A stretch of DNA of 61,808 nucleotides from Paenibacillus alkalitolerans (GTDB lineage: Bacteria; Bacillota; Bacilli; Paenibacillales; YIM-B00363): NCBI RefSeq assembly GCF_016482785.1, contig NZ_JAEMXM010000028.1, positions 1 through 61,808 of the forward strand, written 5' to 3'. Under the pieces are notes generated by a model, which saw nothing but the letters and a program-made list of their open reading frames with translations, searched no databases and was not told the origin of the DNA. Shown one piece after another: positions 7,506 through 15,818 of this stretch. Made by a program: the position numbers and the translations under genes. Each line of letters begins with the position of its first letter. Position 1 is the first letter of the stretch.

Positions 7506-9449
7506 TTACGGAAACGGATGCGGATACGGATTGAGCTGTTCCATCGTCAGAGATTGTTCCGCATACCCGAGTTCCGCCGGCACCCTCAACACCCTTTCCA
7601 GCCCTGCAAGGCGGGTAAACCGATGTCCGAACGTCATCGGCAGCATTCCCGGAATCAGCACTTTCACGCAATGCAGTCCATTGCGTGCAATTTCCTGTCT
7701 TGTCTGGTTCACCACGATCACATCGAGGTTGAACCGGCGAAACGACTGGAGTATGTCTTTCAGGTCATCGGTCAAATCCTTATGCTTCGCCTTCCGTTCG
7801 AACTCCTCGTCGAACGCTCGTAATGGGCGATTTTCATCCAGTAAAAATTGCAAACGCTCCTCCGCTTGCGGCAAACCGCACAGCATGGAATGGTCTCCCA
7901 TTTGCTGCACCAGGAAAGGATCGTCCAGCATTTGCTCAACCTTCCCGCGGTTCACCTCAAATCTCGTATCAAGCGCCTGCATCGTGCCGGCCAATTCGTG
8001 GACCGCGCTTTTCACCGCACGTACTGGATCCGGATGAGCGCCGGCCGAACAGATAAGATTCGCTCCTTTTTGTTTCCCGTTCTTCGCCACCGCCCAAACG
8101 CTGGGAATCCCATGCTCCATGGTCGTATTAAATAAATAAACATTATATCCCGTCATCGCCTGCAAACGATTCACCATTAACCTCAATTCCAAATCGTCAG
8201 CGGAGTATGGGTCGACACGCGGAACAGGCAATTGCGCGTACCAAGTCAAGAGAAACGAATCGCGTTCCGCCACTTCTAAGATGCCGTACAAAATAGCCTC
8301 CTCTAAACTTCCGCCTAACGCGCATCCGTTGGAAGTTTCATAGACGAAGCTATCCCGGGAATCGGAGTTGTAATAGACTAGCGACTGCGGAACCAGGATG
8401 GGACTCTCTAGCAGCATCGAATAACCCCATACCCAGTTCATTGAACGGTCGGGATCAAACGGTTTAAACGGATAATTAGGCAGCTCATACTGTTCCTTGG
8501 AGTGCAATCCTACCTTGGCGGGATTGAGCGCTTGATGAGACAAATTGCGGAAGCTGTCCCGGATCGCCGCACGGTTGCCGCGGGGAGCCAGACCGCAGTA
8601 CCGCTCCAAGCCCTCCAAGATCGCCGTTAACTCGCTTTTTGCATACGAGTGAGTGCGGCCGCCGGTTGCCACATCCTCATTCCATAACGGCACATTCACG
8701 CTCGCATCGGCAAACGTGGACATGAGATCGGGCATTTTCCGGTTTATTATGCCGGTCCGATGGTCCACATAATCTTTGACCAAAACTTCCTGCATGTCAT
8801 CGATCGGACGGCAGCGGTAACTCTCAACATTCGTCTTCGGATTTGGCTGCAGCGAAATTTGAGCTTCTTCCGGCGAATCATCAGGTAACTCACCGCAAAC
8901 CGGGCATAGCGGGTCGGGCAGAAAATAGTGGCGCGAGCTGTGCAACGTATTCAGGTCGATCAAAAATATCCGTCCTTCCAAGAGGACCTGCCTGTCTTGC
9001 AGCACCTTATGCGTCTCCGCCACAATCAGGTGAGCCATGTGCCAAAGGCCCGTGCGCGATGCCCAGGCGTCACGTTTGATTGCTTCTCGGGCAGCAAGCC
9101 CCCGCTGCAGATCGCGCATCTCCATTCGGTCCAATCCCGCTATTAGGCGCCGCATGTCGGCACATTGGGAGCATCCCGGCGCACCTTCACGTACCAGCGG
9201 CCCGATCACGCCTTCGCTAAATGTAACGAAGCCGCGAAGCCATGGGATGCCGGCCGATTGCAGCACCTCCTCCGCCTCGCGATGTACGAAGGGATGCCAG
9301 GTATCGTGGAGCACCAGAACTAAATCCGCAATTTCCGGAACGATTGCCTTGAAATCGGTCTGTCGGATGACCTCGTACTGCGCCGACAATTGTTCGCAGA
9401 CGAAGTCCGGCAATAATCCTTCTCCGACGACCGCGACAACAGCGCTCAT
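7506..9449 (-). CDS. leader-peptide-binding/YcaO cyclodehydratase fusion (SagD-like) of a TOMM RiPP
   Basis: 647 residues. The N-terminal 190 residues are the docking part, starting MSAVVAVVGEGLLPDFVCEQ and carrying two Cys pairs (CSQCADM and CPVCGEL) likely to hold zinc. From about 215 on comes the YcaO domain (DHRTGIINRKMPDLMSTFAD; SNGCALGGSLEEAILYGILE; EVAERDSFLLTWY), which uses ATP to cyclise Cys/Ser/Thr onto the preceding carbonyl. The C-terminus ends NPYPHPFP, the PxPxP tail typical of azoline-forming YcaO proteins. It overlaps the upstream ThiF-like gene by one base (TGATG). Confidence 0.93.
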   Translation of the reverse strand: MSAVVAVVGEGLLPDFVCEQLSAQYEVIRQTDFKAIVPEIADLVLVLHDTWHPFVHREAEEVLQSAGIPWLRGFVTFSEGVIGPLVREGAPGCSQCADMRRLIAGLDRMEMRDLQRGLAAREAIKRDAWASRTGLWHMAHLIVAETHKVLQDRQVLLEGRIFLIDLNTLHSSRHYFLPDPLCPVCGELPDDSPEEAQISLQPNPKTNVESYRCRPIDDMQEVLVKDYVDHRTGIINRKMPDLMSTFADASVNVPLWNEDVATGGRTHSYAKSELTAILEGLERYCGLAPRGNRAAIRDSFRNLSHQALNPAKVGLHSKEQYELPNYPFKPFDPDRSMNWVWGYSMLLESPILVPQSLVYYNSDSRDSFVYETSNGCALGGSLEEAILYGILEVAERDSFLLTWYAQLPVPRVDPYSADDLELRLMVNRLQAMTGYNVYLFNTTMEHGIPSVWAVAKNGKQKGANLICSAGAHPDPVRAVKSAVHELAGTMQALDTRFEVNRGKVEQMLDDPFLVQQMGDHSMLCGLPQAEERLQFLLDENRPLRAFDEEFERKAKHKDLTDDLKDILQSFRRFNLDVIVVNQTRQEIARNGLHCVKVLIPGMLPMTFGHRFTRLAGLERVLRVPAELGYAEQSLTMEQLNPYPHPFP

Positions 9450-11410
9450 CAGGATTCCTCCTCCCGCAGCAGCACCCCAAATACGCCTGGCAGCACCTCT
9501 TTCAAAAGAGGTTCCAACGCCAAGTCGAACACCATCAGCTGTCTGCGGTTCCGCTTCAAAATCTGCAAAGCGGACTGCAAGACCTCCGTTTGGTCCGTCT
9601 CTTCACATGCCGGGATCTTAACAATTCGCGGCTCTTTTTCTTCCAGATGAACCGACGAAACCACTATCGCTTCCGTCTCGAGGCCTGACGCTTTGTTTTG
9701 AGCCTTCGAAAGCGCCTGTTGCAGCGCCTTCCGCAACGCGTTAGTGACGTTCAATCCCGCACTCCCATACCAGGACCCTCCCGTACCGACCCACACTGTA
9801 GGGAAGCCGGGTACTTCCTCTCCGAAACCCAAAATCGGTACCCCTTGCATGGTGGTTAGCGCCTGCAAATAATATCGACAGCGTTCATCTTCTACCGAAT
9901 GTAACTGCATTCGAAAAACAGGAGACTTCCGATTCGATAGTTGCTTGTCGAACTCCTTATTCAAGCATTTTTCCAATCCGCGGCATATGCCTTCAGCAAC
10001 CGTTTCTCCCGCTCCGACACCGACAAAGTCATGGCTTTCGATCATACCGCCCACTGCTTCCTGTCGTACCGAAATCGACGTAAAAAGCTGGCCGGCCATT
10101 CGTGACACGTACGCTTCAATTCCTTCCAAAGCCGAGTTCCGTCGCGCTTCCTCATGTGTCAAACCTGTGCAGATAATATCCGGCAAAAGTTCAACCGGTC
10201 CTGCCGACAGAGGATCGGCTGCTTGAACGCGACACTGGGGGAGCGGAAGCTGGCTCAATTCTCCCTCCTCCCAACTATAGAAAATCCCGGAATGCGGCGA
10301 TGTCAATAAACTGAAGTTATGCAGCAATATGCTAGACTTACTCCTGCCTGAATCTCGTTCGAGCAGCAAATCAAGATCTTGTATCCGTTCGGCCGCTTTA
10401 TTTCCTGTAACCAGGGGATGAGGCGTAAACGAATGCCAACTTCCTTCCAATGTCTCCAGATCCAATAAGAAAAACTTATTATTCCGTTCCGAGTCTGTCA
10501 CACCTGTAACTTTTTTCAACAATTCAAACACGATCACATTTGCCAATATTGATCCTGCCGTCGAAGAGAAGTCGTGCAATTCCGGATCTTTGCAAAGCGC
10601 GGATCGGTGTATGCGCCGCCATGCCGATTCCCAACATCCCTCAATATCCAGATGCACCAGCGGACCCGCTAATCCCGCCTGCTGCACAATCACGGAGGGG
10701 ATAAATATTTTCTTGTCGTCCCTGCATGCTGCATGAATATCCTGTAATTCCTTGATATCGCCCTCCTGCGACACAAACAAAACCGAATCGAACGATTGAA
10801 CCGCCTCCCGCCAAAAATCAACCCCTTCCTTCTGCAAAATGATCTCTTCTACCGCCACCTCAGGGTCCGTATTGCGGGCATGCTCCTCCAATTCCGCCAA
10901 TCTGCGCCGATTCGTGGGCATCGAGTCCGTAAGAAGCATATGAAACCTCGGTAACCCGGATTGTAACAATGCAAAAACCAATGAAACAAAAAACGGGCCG
11001 CACCCGACCGCTAGTACTTTATTCTGACGATAGGATTGAAACCGGTATGCGCCGGAGTCGCTTACATTGTCCAAAAATTCAATTTGAGACGCGTATTTCT
11101 TGAGCACTTGAGCGGGCAATTGATGGGCACGATCCAGCCTTACATCGCGAACGAATCCGTTTCGGTATAACATTTCAGCGATATTATACACCTGTTTCCG
11201 GTATTGATCCGGCAATCCGTCCGTCAAATCTTCCAACGTATGCTCTCCGTTTAACATCGGCAACAGTTTCTCAATCCACCGGTCAATCGTTTTACCTGTT
11301 ACTCGGAACGAACATAAATTATTCCTGAAGTACACGCCGCCATTCGGATCAGGAATATAGAAAGTGTCCGCTTTCACTTTCAGACGCATAGAAGAGTTTA
11401 ACATTGTCAT
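9449..11410 (-). CDS. ThiF/E1-like thiazole-bacteriocin maturation protein
   Basis: 653 residues. It begins with an RRE-like segment (residues 1-85, KADTFYIPDPNGGVYFRNNL, LPMLNGEHTLEDLTDGLPDQ) that probably binds the precursor leader, followed by an E1-like Rossmann unit (KVLAVGCGPFFVSLVFALLQ near 130) and a long C-terminal half with YcaO-like features (GAGETVAEGICRGLEKCLNK). This matches the putative thiazole-containing bacteriocin maturation proteins paired with SagD/SagB in Bacillus heterocycloanthracin clusters. It is the first enzyme gene downstream of the precursor. Confidence 0.85.
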   Translation of the reverse strand: MTMLNSSMRLKVKADTFYIPDPNGGVYFRNNLCSFRVTGKTIDRWIEKLLPMLNGEHTLEDLTDGLPDQYRKQVYNIAEMLYRNGFVRDVRLDRAHQLPAQVLKKYASQIEFLDNVSDSGAYRFQSYRQNKVLAVGCGPFFVSLVFALLQSGLPRFHMLLTDSMPTNRRRLAELEEHARNTDPEVAVEEIILQKEGVDFWREAVQSFDSVLFVSQEGDIKELQDIHAACRDDKKIFIPSVIVQQAGLAGPLVHLDIEGCWESAWRRIHRSALCKDPELHDFSSTAGSILANVIVFELLKKVTGVTDSERNNKFFLLDLETLEGSWHSFTPHPLVTGNKAAERIQDLDLLLERDSGRSKSSILLHNFSLLTSPHSGIFYSWEEGELSQLPLPQCRVQAADPLSAGPVELLPDIICTGLTHEEARRNSALEGIEAYVSRMAGQLFTSISVRQEAVGGMIESHDFVGVGAGETVAEGICRGLEKCLNKEFDKQLSNRKSPVFRMQLHSVEDERCRYYLQALTTMQGVPILGFGEEVPGFPTVWVGTGGSWYGSAGLNVTNALRKALQQALSKAQNKASGLETEAIVVSSVHLEEKEPRIVKIPACEETDQTEVLQSALQILKRNRRQLMVFDLALEPLLKEVLPGVFGVLLREEES

Positions 11411-11471
11411 TCCGTTCCTCCTGACATTGCTTTATTACCCTATGTATGGGTACGGCATCGATTTAAATGTG

Positions 11472-11507
11472 AAACTCCGCCGATAAAACTTATTACCGGC
11501 GGAGTTT
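11472..11507 (-). terminator. hairpin between the RiPP precursor and its enzymes (attenuator-like)
   Basis: AAACTCCGCCG and CGGCGGAGTTT form a perfect 11-bp stem with a 14-base loop. It is 33 bp after the precursor stop and about 60 bp before the first enzyme gene. The T-run after it on the minus strand is short, so it may terminate only in part. That would give much more precursor mRNA than enzyme mRNA, which is common in RiPP operons (inference). Confidence 0.7.
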
Positions 11508-11539
11508 GGACTATTACTTTATTTTCAATCTCCATCTCT

Positions 11540-12025
11540 TTACTGCGCGTGGCAGTGTGCGGCATGACAATGCGCGTGGCAATGCGGCGCTGCATGACAA
11601 TGCGCGTGGCAATGCGGCGCTGCATGACAATGCGCGTGGCAGTGCGCCGCATGACAATGCGCATGGCAATGTGTGGCATGACAATGCGCGTGGCAATGTG
11701 CGGCATGACAATGCGCGTGGCAGTGCGCCGCATGACAATGCGCATGGCAATGTGTGGCATGACAATGCGCGTGGCACTGTGCGGCATGACAATGCGCGTG
11801 GCAGTGCGCCGCATGACAATGCGCGGCGTGACAATGCTGATGGCAATGCGCAGCGTGACAATGCTCATGGCAATGTGCAGCGTGACAATGCGCATGGCAA
11901 TGGCCACCAACGTATTGTTGACCCAAACCATTACCGTACGTGCCCGGATATTCCCTGGGAGTCACATTGCCACCGACAAAATTGTCGACACTCAACGTTT
12001 GAAGCTCTTGTTTAAATTCATTCAT
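11540..12025 (-). CDS. RiPP precursor, heterocycloanthracin/sonorensin type, with His-Cys-His-Ala repeats
   Basis: 161 residues. Leader: MNEFKQELQTLSVDNFVGGN and on to GQQYVGG at 35-41; the MNxFxxELQxLxVxxF start is that of thiazole-bacteriocin leaders. From residue 42 to the end the protein is almost wholly HCHAHCHAA units, with rare Glu, Gln, Thr or Pro variants: 26 Cys by my count, every one preceded by His except one preceded by Gln. There are no Ser and few Thr, so Cys must be the ring-forming residue. GGAGG lies 8 bases before ATG 12025. Other frames across the repeat are open too, but only this one has a leader and ribosome site. The known relatives use Cys-Gly or Cys-Trp-Ser repeats. 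Confidence 0.9.
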   Translation of the reverse strand: MNEFKQELQTLSVDNFVGGNVTPREYPGTYGNGLGQQYVGGHCHAHCHAAHCHEHCHAAHCHQHCHAAHCHAAHCHAHCHAAQCHAHCHATHCHAHCHAAHCHAHCHAAHCHAHCHATHCHAHCHAAHCHAHCHAAPHCHAHCHAAPHCHAHCHAAHCHAQ

Positions 12026-12133
12026 TTTTACAACCTCCGCTTATTTTGTAAGAAGTAAAAGTAACGAAGATAATCAATTGTCTACGGCTCAAAACCCATT
12101 TACGATTCCGACCGTCGAAAATCTCCCTTCGAC

Positions 12134-12160
12134 ATGTGTATGAACCCATGCCCAATATGG
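12134..12160 (-). promoter_or_regulatory. candidate mother-cell (sigma-E-like) promoter of the RiPP precursor
   Basis: On the minus strand CCATATT (12154-12160) and CATACACAT (12134-12142) resemble the sigma-E -35 and -10 elements, 11 bases apart counted end to start. That spacing is at the short end. The site lies about 110 bases before the precursor ATG. It is a pattern match by eye only. Confidence 0.35.
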
Positions 12161-12217
12161 TTACTTGTCTAGAAAATTGTATAAGTTTGGAAAATGTTTT
12201 TTTGATTGGGTACATGA

Positions 12218-12250
12218 AAAAAAGCCAATCATACCGCGATTGGCTTTTTG
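12218..12250 (-). terminator. terminator after the sulfite-oxidase-like gene
   Basis: AAAGCCAATC and GATTGGCTTT form a 10-bp stem flanked by A and T runs on both sides, so it could stop transcription in either direction. It separates the molybdoenzyme gene from the RiPP precursor. Confidence 0.85.
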
Positions 12251-12277
12251 TAGGCTGTTCGTTCCCAACGTCTAACC

Positions 12278-13348
12278 CTACTCCACTTTAACGTGTGCAG
12301 TGGAATAAGCGTTGTAACCGTATCCCTTTCGGTTCCATCTCGCTGTTTCCGGTTGAATGGAACCGGACGAATCCGCGGCTCTCGACATAATCGTATACTC
12401 CCCTTTTTGTGTAACGACCCATGTATAATTCCAGAATGTCCAGCCGTATGGATTTCCCGGCACAGGTTGAATAGCGGCCCGGTTCCAGTTCTCCCCGCCG
12501 TCGACGGAAATTTCAACAGTTGTGATGAATCCTGTTCCCGACCAAGCCATTCCATACAATTGATGCATCCCCGTATCCAATACATTCCGGTTCAGCGGTT
12601 GCTGGATGATGGAATTGACATGAATCGTCGTAACGGGCGTTTTCCCTTCATCGCTATCTTTTTCCGGATAATATACATAATCGATCTCTTGGAACGGTCC
12701 GTTGAAATGGGTATCGATGACAGTAATGCGTCTAAGCCATTTGACGGAGGCCATCGCATACCATTGGGGAACAACTAAACGCAGCGGATAACCTTGCTTG
12801 TATGGGATCGGCCTCCCGTTTAGCGCATATGCAATTATCGTATCCGGATGCAGCGCTTTGTCCAAAGTCAGACTTCTTGCAAAAACAAACTCGCCTTCAA
12901 TATCGGTGCGCTTTCCGCTATCGTGTCCCTCAAACACGATTTCCTTGGCAGCCGCATTCAATCCGGTGAACTTCAACAGATCTCTCAAAGCGACTCCTCT
13001 CCATACGCCCTGGCTGACGGCTCCGCCTTCCCACTGTTCACCAAAAACTTTCGGCCGGAAATGCGCCCTGTTGTTTCCGGAGCACTCTAATACAACCGCG
13101 AACTCTTTGGACGGCATACGGAGCAAGTCCTGATAATGGAACGTCAGCGGCCTCTGAACTTCTCCGCCTATAGAAAGCAAAAACGACTGCTCGGATAAGA
13201 CTGGATAGGAAAAATGATTTCTTCTAAAGAAGTAATATTCCGGGGTAATGGCCGAAGAAATAAAATGGATCGGGTGCTCCTGATTTTCAGGGATCAATCC
13301 TCGGGTAACCAGATAAGGCTTAATGTCCGGAGTACGCAATGTTACCAC
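12278..13348 (-). CDS. sulfite oxidase-like molybdopterin enzyme
   Basis: 356 residues. Residues 60-220 are the oxidoreductase molybdopterin-binding domain; the Cys ligand to molybdenum is in VVLECSGNNR (near 88), followed by GVWRGVALRDLL and GYPLRLVVPQWYAMASVKWL. Residues 240-356 are the Ig-like dimerisation domain (VEISVDGGENWNRA; SRAADSSGSIQPE). There is no twin-arginine signal, so unlike many bacterial relatives it should stay in the cytoplasm. The substrate may be sulfite, but that is not fixed by sequence. It is flanked by a pyruvate oxidase remnant upstream. Confidence 0.9.
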   Translation of the reverse strand: MVTLRTPDIKPYLVTRGLIPENQEHPIHFISSAITPEYYFFRRNHFSYPVLSEQSFLLSIGGEVQRPLTFHYQDLLRMPSKEFAVVLECSGNNRAHFRPKVFGEQWEGGAVSQGVWRGVALRDLLKFTGLNAAAKEIVFEGHDSGKRTDIEGEFVFARSLTLDKALHPDTIIAYALNGRPIPYKQGYPLRLVVPQWYAMASVKWLRRITVIDTHFNGPFQEIDYVYYPEKDSDEGKTPVTTIHVNSIIQQPLNRNVLDTGMHQLYGMAWSGTGFITTVEISVDGGENWNRAAIQPVPGNPYGWTFWNYTWVVTQKGEYTIMSRAADSSGSIQPETARWNRKGYGYNAYSTAHVKVE

Positions 13349-13369
13349 CCTACGGTCTAATATTTGGCA

Positions 13370-13810
13370 TTAGCTACTTAGATTTATATGATTCGCAGGA
13401 TAAGAATACTCGCGTTCGCCGCAAAAAACACCTCCGCTAAATCGTGTTAAACCCGAAGGTCTCACTTCGGGTACCGCAAAGGAGGAACTCGTCTTTCGCG
13501 CCTCACGCTCTACTTCAAACTTAGGGATATCGTCGGGAATGATCAATACGGACACCCCTTTTTGAGTATACGCCGCTCTGATGGCCTGATTGACGACAGT
13601 CGGAAGCTGTTCCGTAGACATCACGCGTTGCGAATATACCGCTACATCGTCAAACAACCGATCCAAGTTCACCTCTTGGAAGAAATCCGAACCGAGTAAA
13701 TCCGTTTCAACCTGTCCGGCGATGGCCAACACCGGCGCTTTGTCGAGCTTCGCATCGTATAGACCGTTGAGCAAATGGATCGCTCCCGTCCCGGCAATAC
13801 CCATACACAC
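13370..13810 (-). pseudogene. internal fragment of a thiamine-diphosphate pyruvate oxidase
   Basis: The readable part covers GIAGTGAIHLLNGLYDAKLD, PVLAIAGQVETDLLGSDFFQ, EVNLDRLFDDVAVYSQRV and VLIIPDDIPKFEVE, matching roughly residues 75-190 of pyruvate oxidase/acetolactate-synthase-like enzymes (about 570 residues). The N-terminal start of the PYR domain, the FAD/middle domain and the PP domain are all absent. The last 25 residues are out of family. Confidence 0.8.
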
Positions 13811-13868
13811 TACGCTTATTTATATTGCACTCGTGTCCGTTATTCTCCGGGCACCGAGTGCATAATAC

Positions 13869-13888
13869 ATATGAATATATGCTCGTAT
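13869..13888 (+). promoter_or_regulatory. ArsR/SmtB-type (CzrA-like) operator before the CDF gene
   Basis: ATATGAATATATGCTCGTAT is an imperfect palindrome; the half-sites ATATGAATAT and ATACGAGCAT agree at 7 of 10 positions. It resembles the known ATATGAA-N-TTCATAT operators of metal-sensing ArsR proteins and ends about 17 bases before the start codon, where a repressor would block transcription. No arsR-type gene lies in this window. Confidence 0.45.
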
Positions 13889-13904
13889 AATGGAGGAAAG
13901 CGCT

Positions 13905-14843
13905 ATGACAGAAACCAACCGTAATCATGGACATGGAGGCCATCATGGCCACGGGCATCACGGACATAGCCACGTCCCCAACAACAAAAAGGGGTTGGTG
14001 ATTGCTCTTTCGATTACTATAGGAATCATGCTGCTGGAGTTTTTCGGCGGTTTGCTTACAAACAGCTTGGCCTTACTGTCCGATTCCGGACATATGCTGA
14101 ACGATGCCGCTTCGTTGGCGCTTAGTTTATTCGCATTATGGTTATCCGCTAAAGCGGCGACTCCGGAAAAAACTTACGGCTATCATCGTTTTGAAATTCT
14201 GGCTGCTTTATTAAACGGTGTAACGCTCTTTATCATTGCATTTTTTATCGCAAGAGAGGCTTATGAGCGGTTTCTTGCTCCCCCTGAAGTGGCGAGCGGC
14301 TCGATGATGGCCATTGCGTCGATCGGTTTGCTTGCGAATTTGGCCAGCGCCTGGGTGTTGGTAAAACAAAGCGATGTTAAAGATAATGTGAACGTAAGAA
14401 GCGCATATTTACATGTGCTTGGAGACGCTCTCGGATCTGTGGGAGCTATTGCAGCTGGAATCTTAATGCTGGCATTCGGCTGGTACGTCGCGGATCCAAT
14501 CATCAGCGTGTTTGTCGCCGTATTAATTCTGCGGGGAGCATGGGGAGTAATGAAACAAACCGTGCACATTCTGATGGAAGGTACACCGTCGTCCATTCGG
14601 TCTGAAGAGGTACAGGAGGCTCTGGAAAACATCCCAGGTGTCAGGAACGTTCACGATCTTCACATTTGGACGATTACTTCAGGCCTCGACTCTTTAAGCG
14701 CGCATTTGCTGGTGGAACAAGAAGCGGATGAACAGATTATACTCCAGCACGCAATCAAGTTAATGCAGGAACGATTCCGAATAATGCACTGCACCATTCA
14801 AATCGAGACGTCCGATTTACAACACGCGGAATTAAAAGTGTGA
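13905..14843 (+). CDS. czcD: cation diffusion facilitator (CzcD/ZitB-like zinc exporter)
   Basis: 312 residues from ATG 13905, where GGAGGAAAGCGCT is well spaced; an in-frame ATG 15 bases upstream overlaps that ribosome site. The His-rich N-terminus (HGHGGHHGHGHHGHSHV) is followed by six membrane helices (residues about 30-210) with SDSGHMLNDAASLALSLFAL, where the HxxxD and SDxxH residues bind zinc, and a cytoplasmic C-terminal domain (NIPGVRNVHDLHIWTITSGL). It should export Zn or Co by proton antiport. Confidence 0.93.
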   Translation: MTETNRNHGHGGHHGHGHHGHSHVPNNKKGLVIALSITIGIMLLEFFGGLLTNSLALLSDSGHMLNDAASLALSLFALWLSAKAATPEKTYGYHRFEILAALLNGVTLFIIAFFIAREAYERFLAPPEVASGSMMAIASIGLLANLASAWVLVKQSDVKDNVNVRSAYLHVLGDALGSVGAIAAGILMLAFGWYVADPIISVFVAVLILRGAWGVMKQTVHILMEGTPSSIRSEEVQEALENIPGVRNVHDLHIWTITSGLDSLSAHLLVEQEADEQIILQHAIKLMQERFRIMHCTIQIETSDLQHAELKV

Positions 14844-14919
14844 AAGCAAACGGCTCTGTAACCCCTTGTCCTCACATATTCCCGATTGTCGCCTTTCCCG
14901 ACAAATAAGCAAACTACTC

Positions 14920-15030
14920 CGGACTAATTGTACGAAATGGCTGACTAATGGGTGATTTCGGCGTGAAGTTGGCGGAAATAAGCAGCTTCATCCTGACTAA
15001 TAGTCAGGAATGGCGACTAATGATTGTGCA
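14920..15030. repeat. cluster of GACTAAT-containing short repeats
   Basis: Four GACTAAT elements follow each other: cggactaattgtacgaaatgg, ctgactaatgggtgatttcgg, ctgactaatagtcaggaatgg and ggcgactaatgattgtgcag, each about 20-22 bp and several ending in AATGG or TTTCGG. A matching element ctgactaatgggcgatttcg lies near 51591. This fills most of the 340-bp gap between the CDF gene and the nitrite-reductase-like gene, which otherwise holds nothing I recognise. Confidence 0.55.
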
Positions 15031-15183
15031 GCCCCTCTTGCGAACTCCCGGCCGCTGAGTCCCAACTCCGCCCCACACTCGCGTGACCTGCTTTGTCAGG
15101 AAAGGCGACTTTGTTGACTTGTTCAGACAGCGGTCATAAAAAAACGGAAAACCCTTTGGAAAAGGTATTCCCGCTTATTCTTC

Positions 15184-15804
15184 CTACGCAACAATCGCTT
15201 TTAATTGCTCAATAGTCACGCGTTCCATAAACTTTTTGAACTTTTCTTTTCCTTTAGCGTTCTCTTTATAGTAGGCAATCAATTTTGAAACGACGGGCGC
15301 CAATTGTTCTTCCGACACACCTTCTAGAAACAGCGTCGCAACGGAAGCTTTAAGGCCTTTCGGCTCGCCGCCGATATAGATGTTGAAAGTGTCCCTCGTC
15401 TTGACGACTCCGATATCCTTAAGCAGCGGTTCGCTCGTGCCAAGTCCGCATCCGGCATATCCGACCTTCAACGGAGTTGGAGTTTCAATACCCGCGATTG
15501 CGCGATTCAGCTTCTTGGCCGCTTCCAATCCGGCATCTTCCGCTCCTCTGCAGAAATGGCAAGCGATCAGGCTTTTCGTTGCGAAACCGGCAGGATACAC
15601 TTCAAGTCCGACCTTGCGGAGCTCTTCTTTCACTTCATCCAATCGGCCGGTTTCCACTTCAACGTAAAGCTGTTTAAACGAGGTCATCTCGATCTGCGCA
15701 TCGGGTCCTGCGAGGAAACCGATGCGGCTTAACTGCTCCGGAGTAAACAAACTTCCGCCGACTTGAATAGCGGGAGCGACCGCAATTTTCATTTTCTCCC
15801 CCAT
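15184..15804 (-). CDS. nitrite/sulfite reductase-like small iron-sulfur protein
   Basis: 206 residues, with two adjacent start candidates (15804 with GGGAGAG, 15792 with GGGGGAG). Residues 1-75 look like the ferredoxin-like half domain of nitrite/sulfite reductases (FKQLYVEVETGRLDEVKEEL); residues 75-170 carry ACHFCRGAEDAG and KVGYAGCGLGTSEPLL, a reduced form of the sirohaem/4Fe-4S module. At under half the usual length it is probably an accessory or divergent member. The gene is 14 bp upstream of nothing but directly follows copA in the same operon direction, a pairing seen in some Firmicutes. Confidence 0.7.
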   Translation of the reverse strand: MGEKMKIAVAPAIQVGGSLFTPEQLSRIGFLAGPDAQIEMTSFKQLYVEVETGRLDEVKEELRKVGLEVYPAGFATKSLIACHFCRGAEDAGLEAAKKLNRAIAGIETPTPLKVGYAGCGLGTSEPLLKDIGVVKTRDTFNIYIGGEPKGLKASVATLFLEGVSEEQLAPVVSKLIAYYKENAKGKEKFKKFMERVTIEQLKAIVA

Positions 15805-15818
15805 ATTATTACTCTCCC

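Noticed and set aside
11549-11900. CRISPR-like periodicity
   Set aside because: The period comes from a protein repeat with no unique spacers and no cas genes.
11540-12025. Plain metallothionein instead of RiPP precursor
   Set aside because: Cannot be excluded chemically, but the leader and the adjacent YcaO, SagB and ThiF-like genes favour a modified peptide.
11506-12058. Long plus-strand open frames across the RiPP repeat
   Set aside because: They exist because the repeat unit is open in several frames. None has a ribosome site or a leader; the minus frame has both and adjoins its enzymes.
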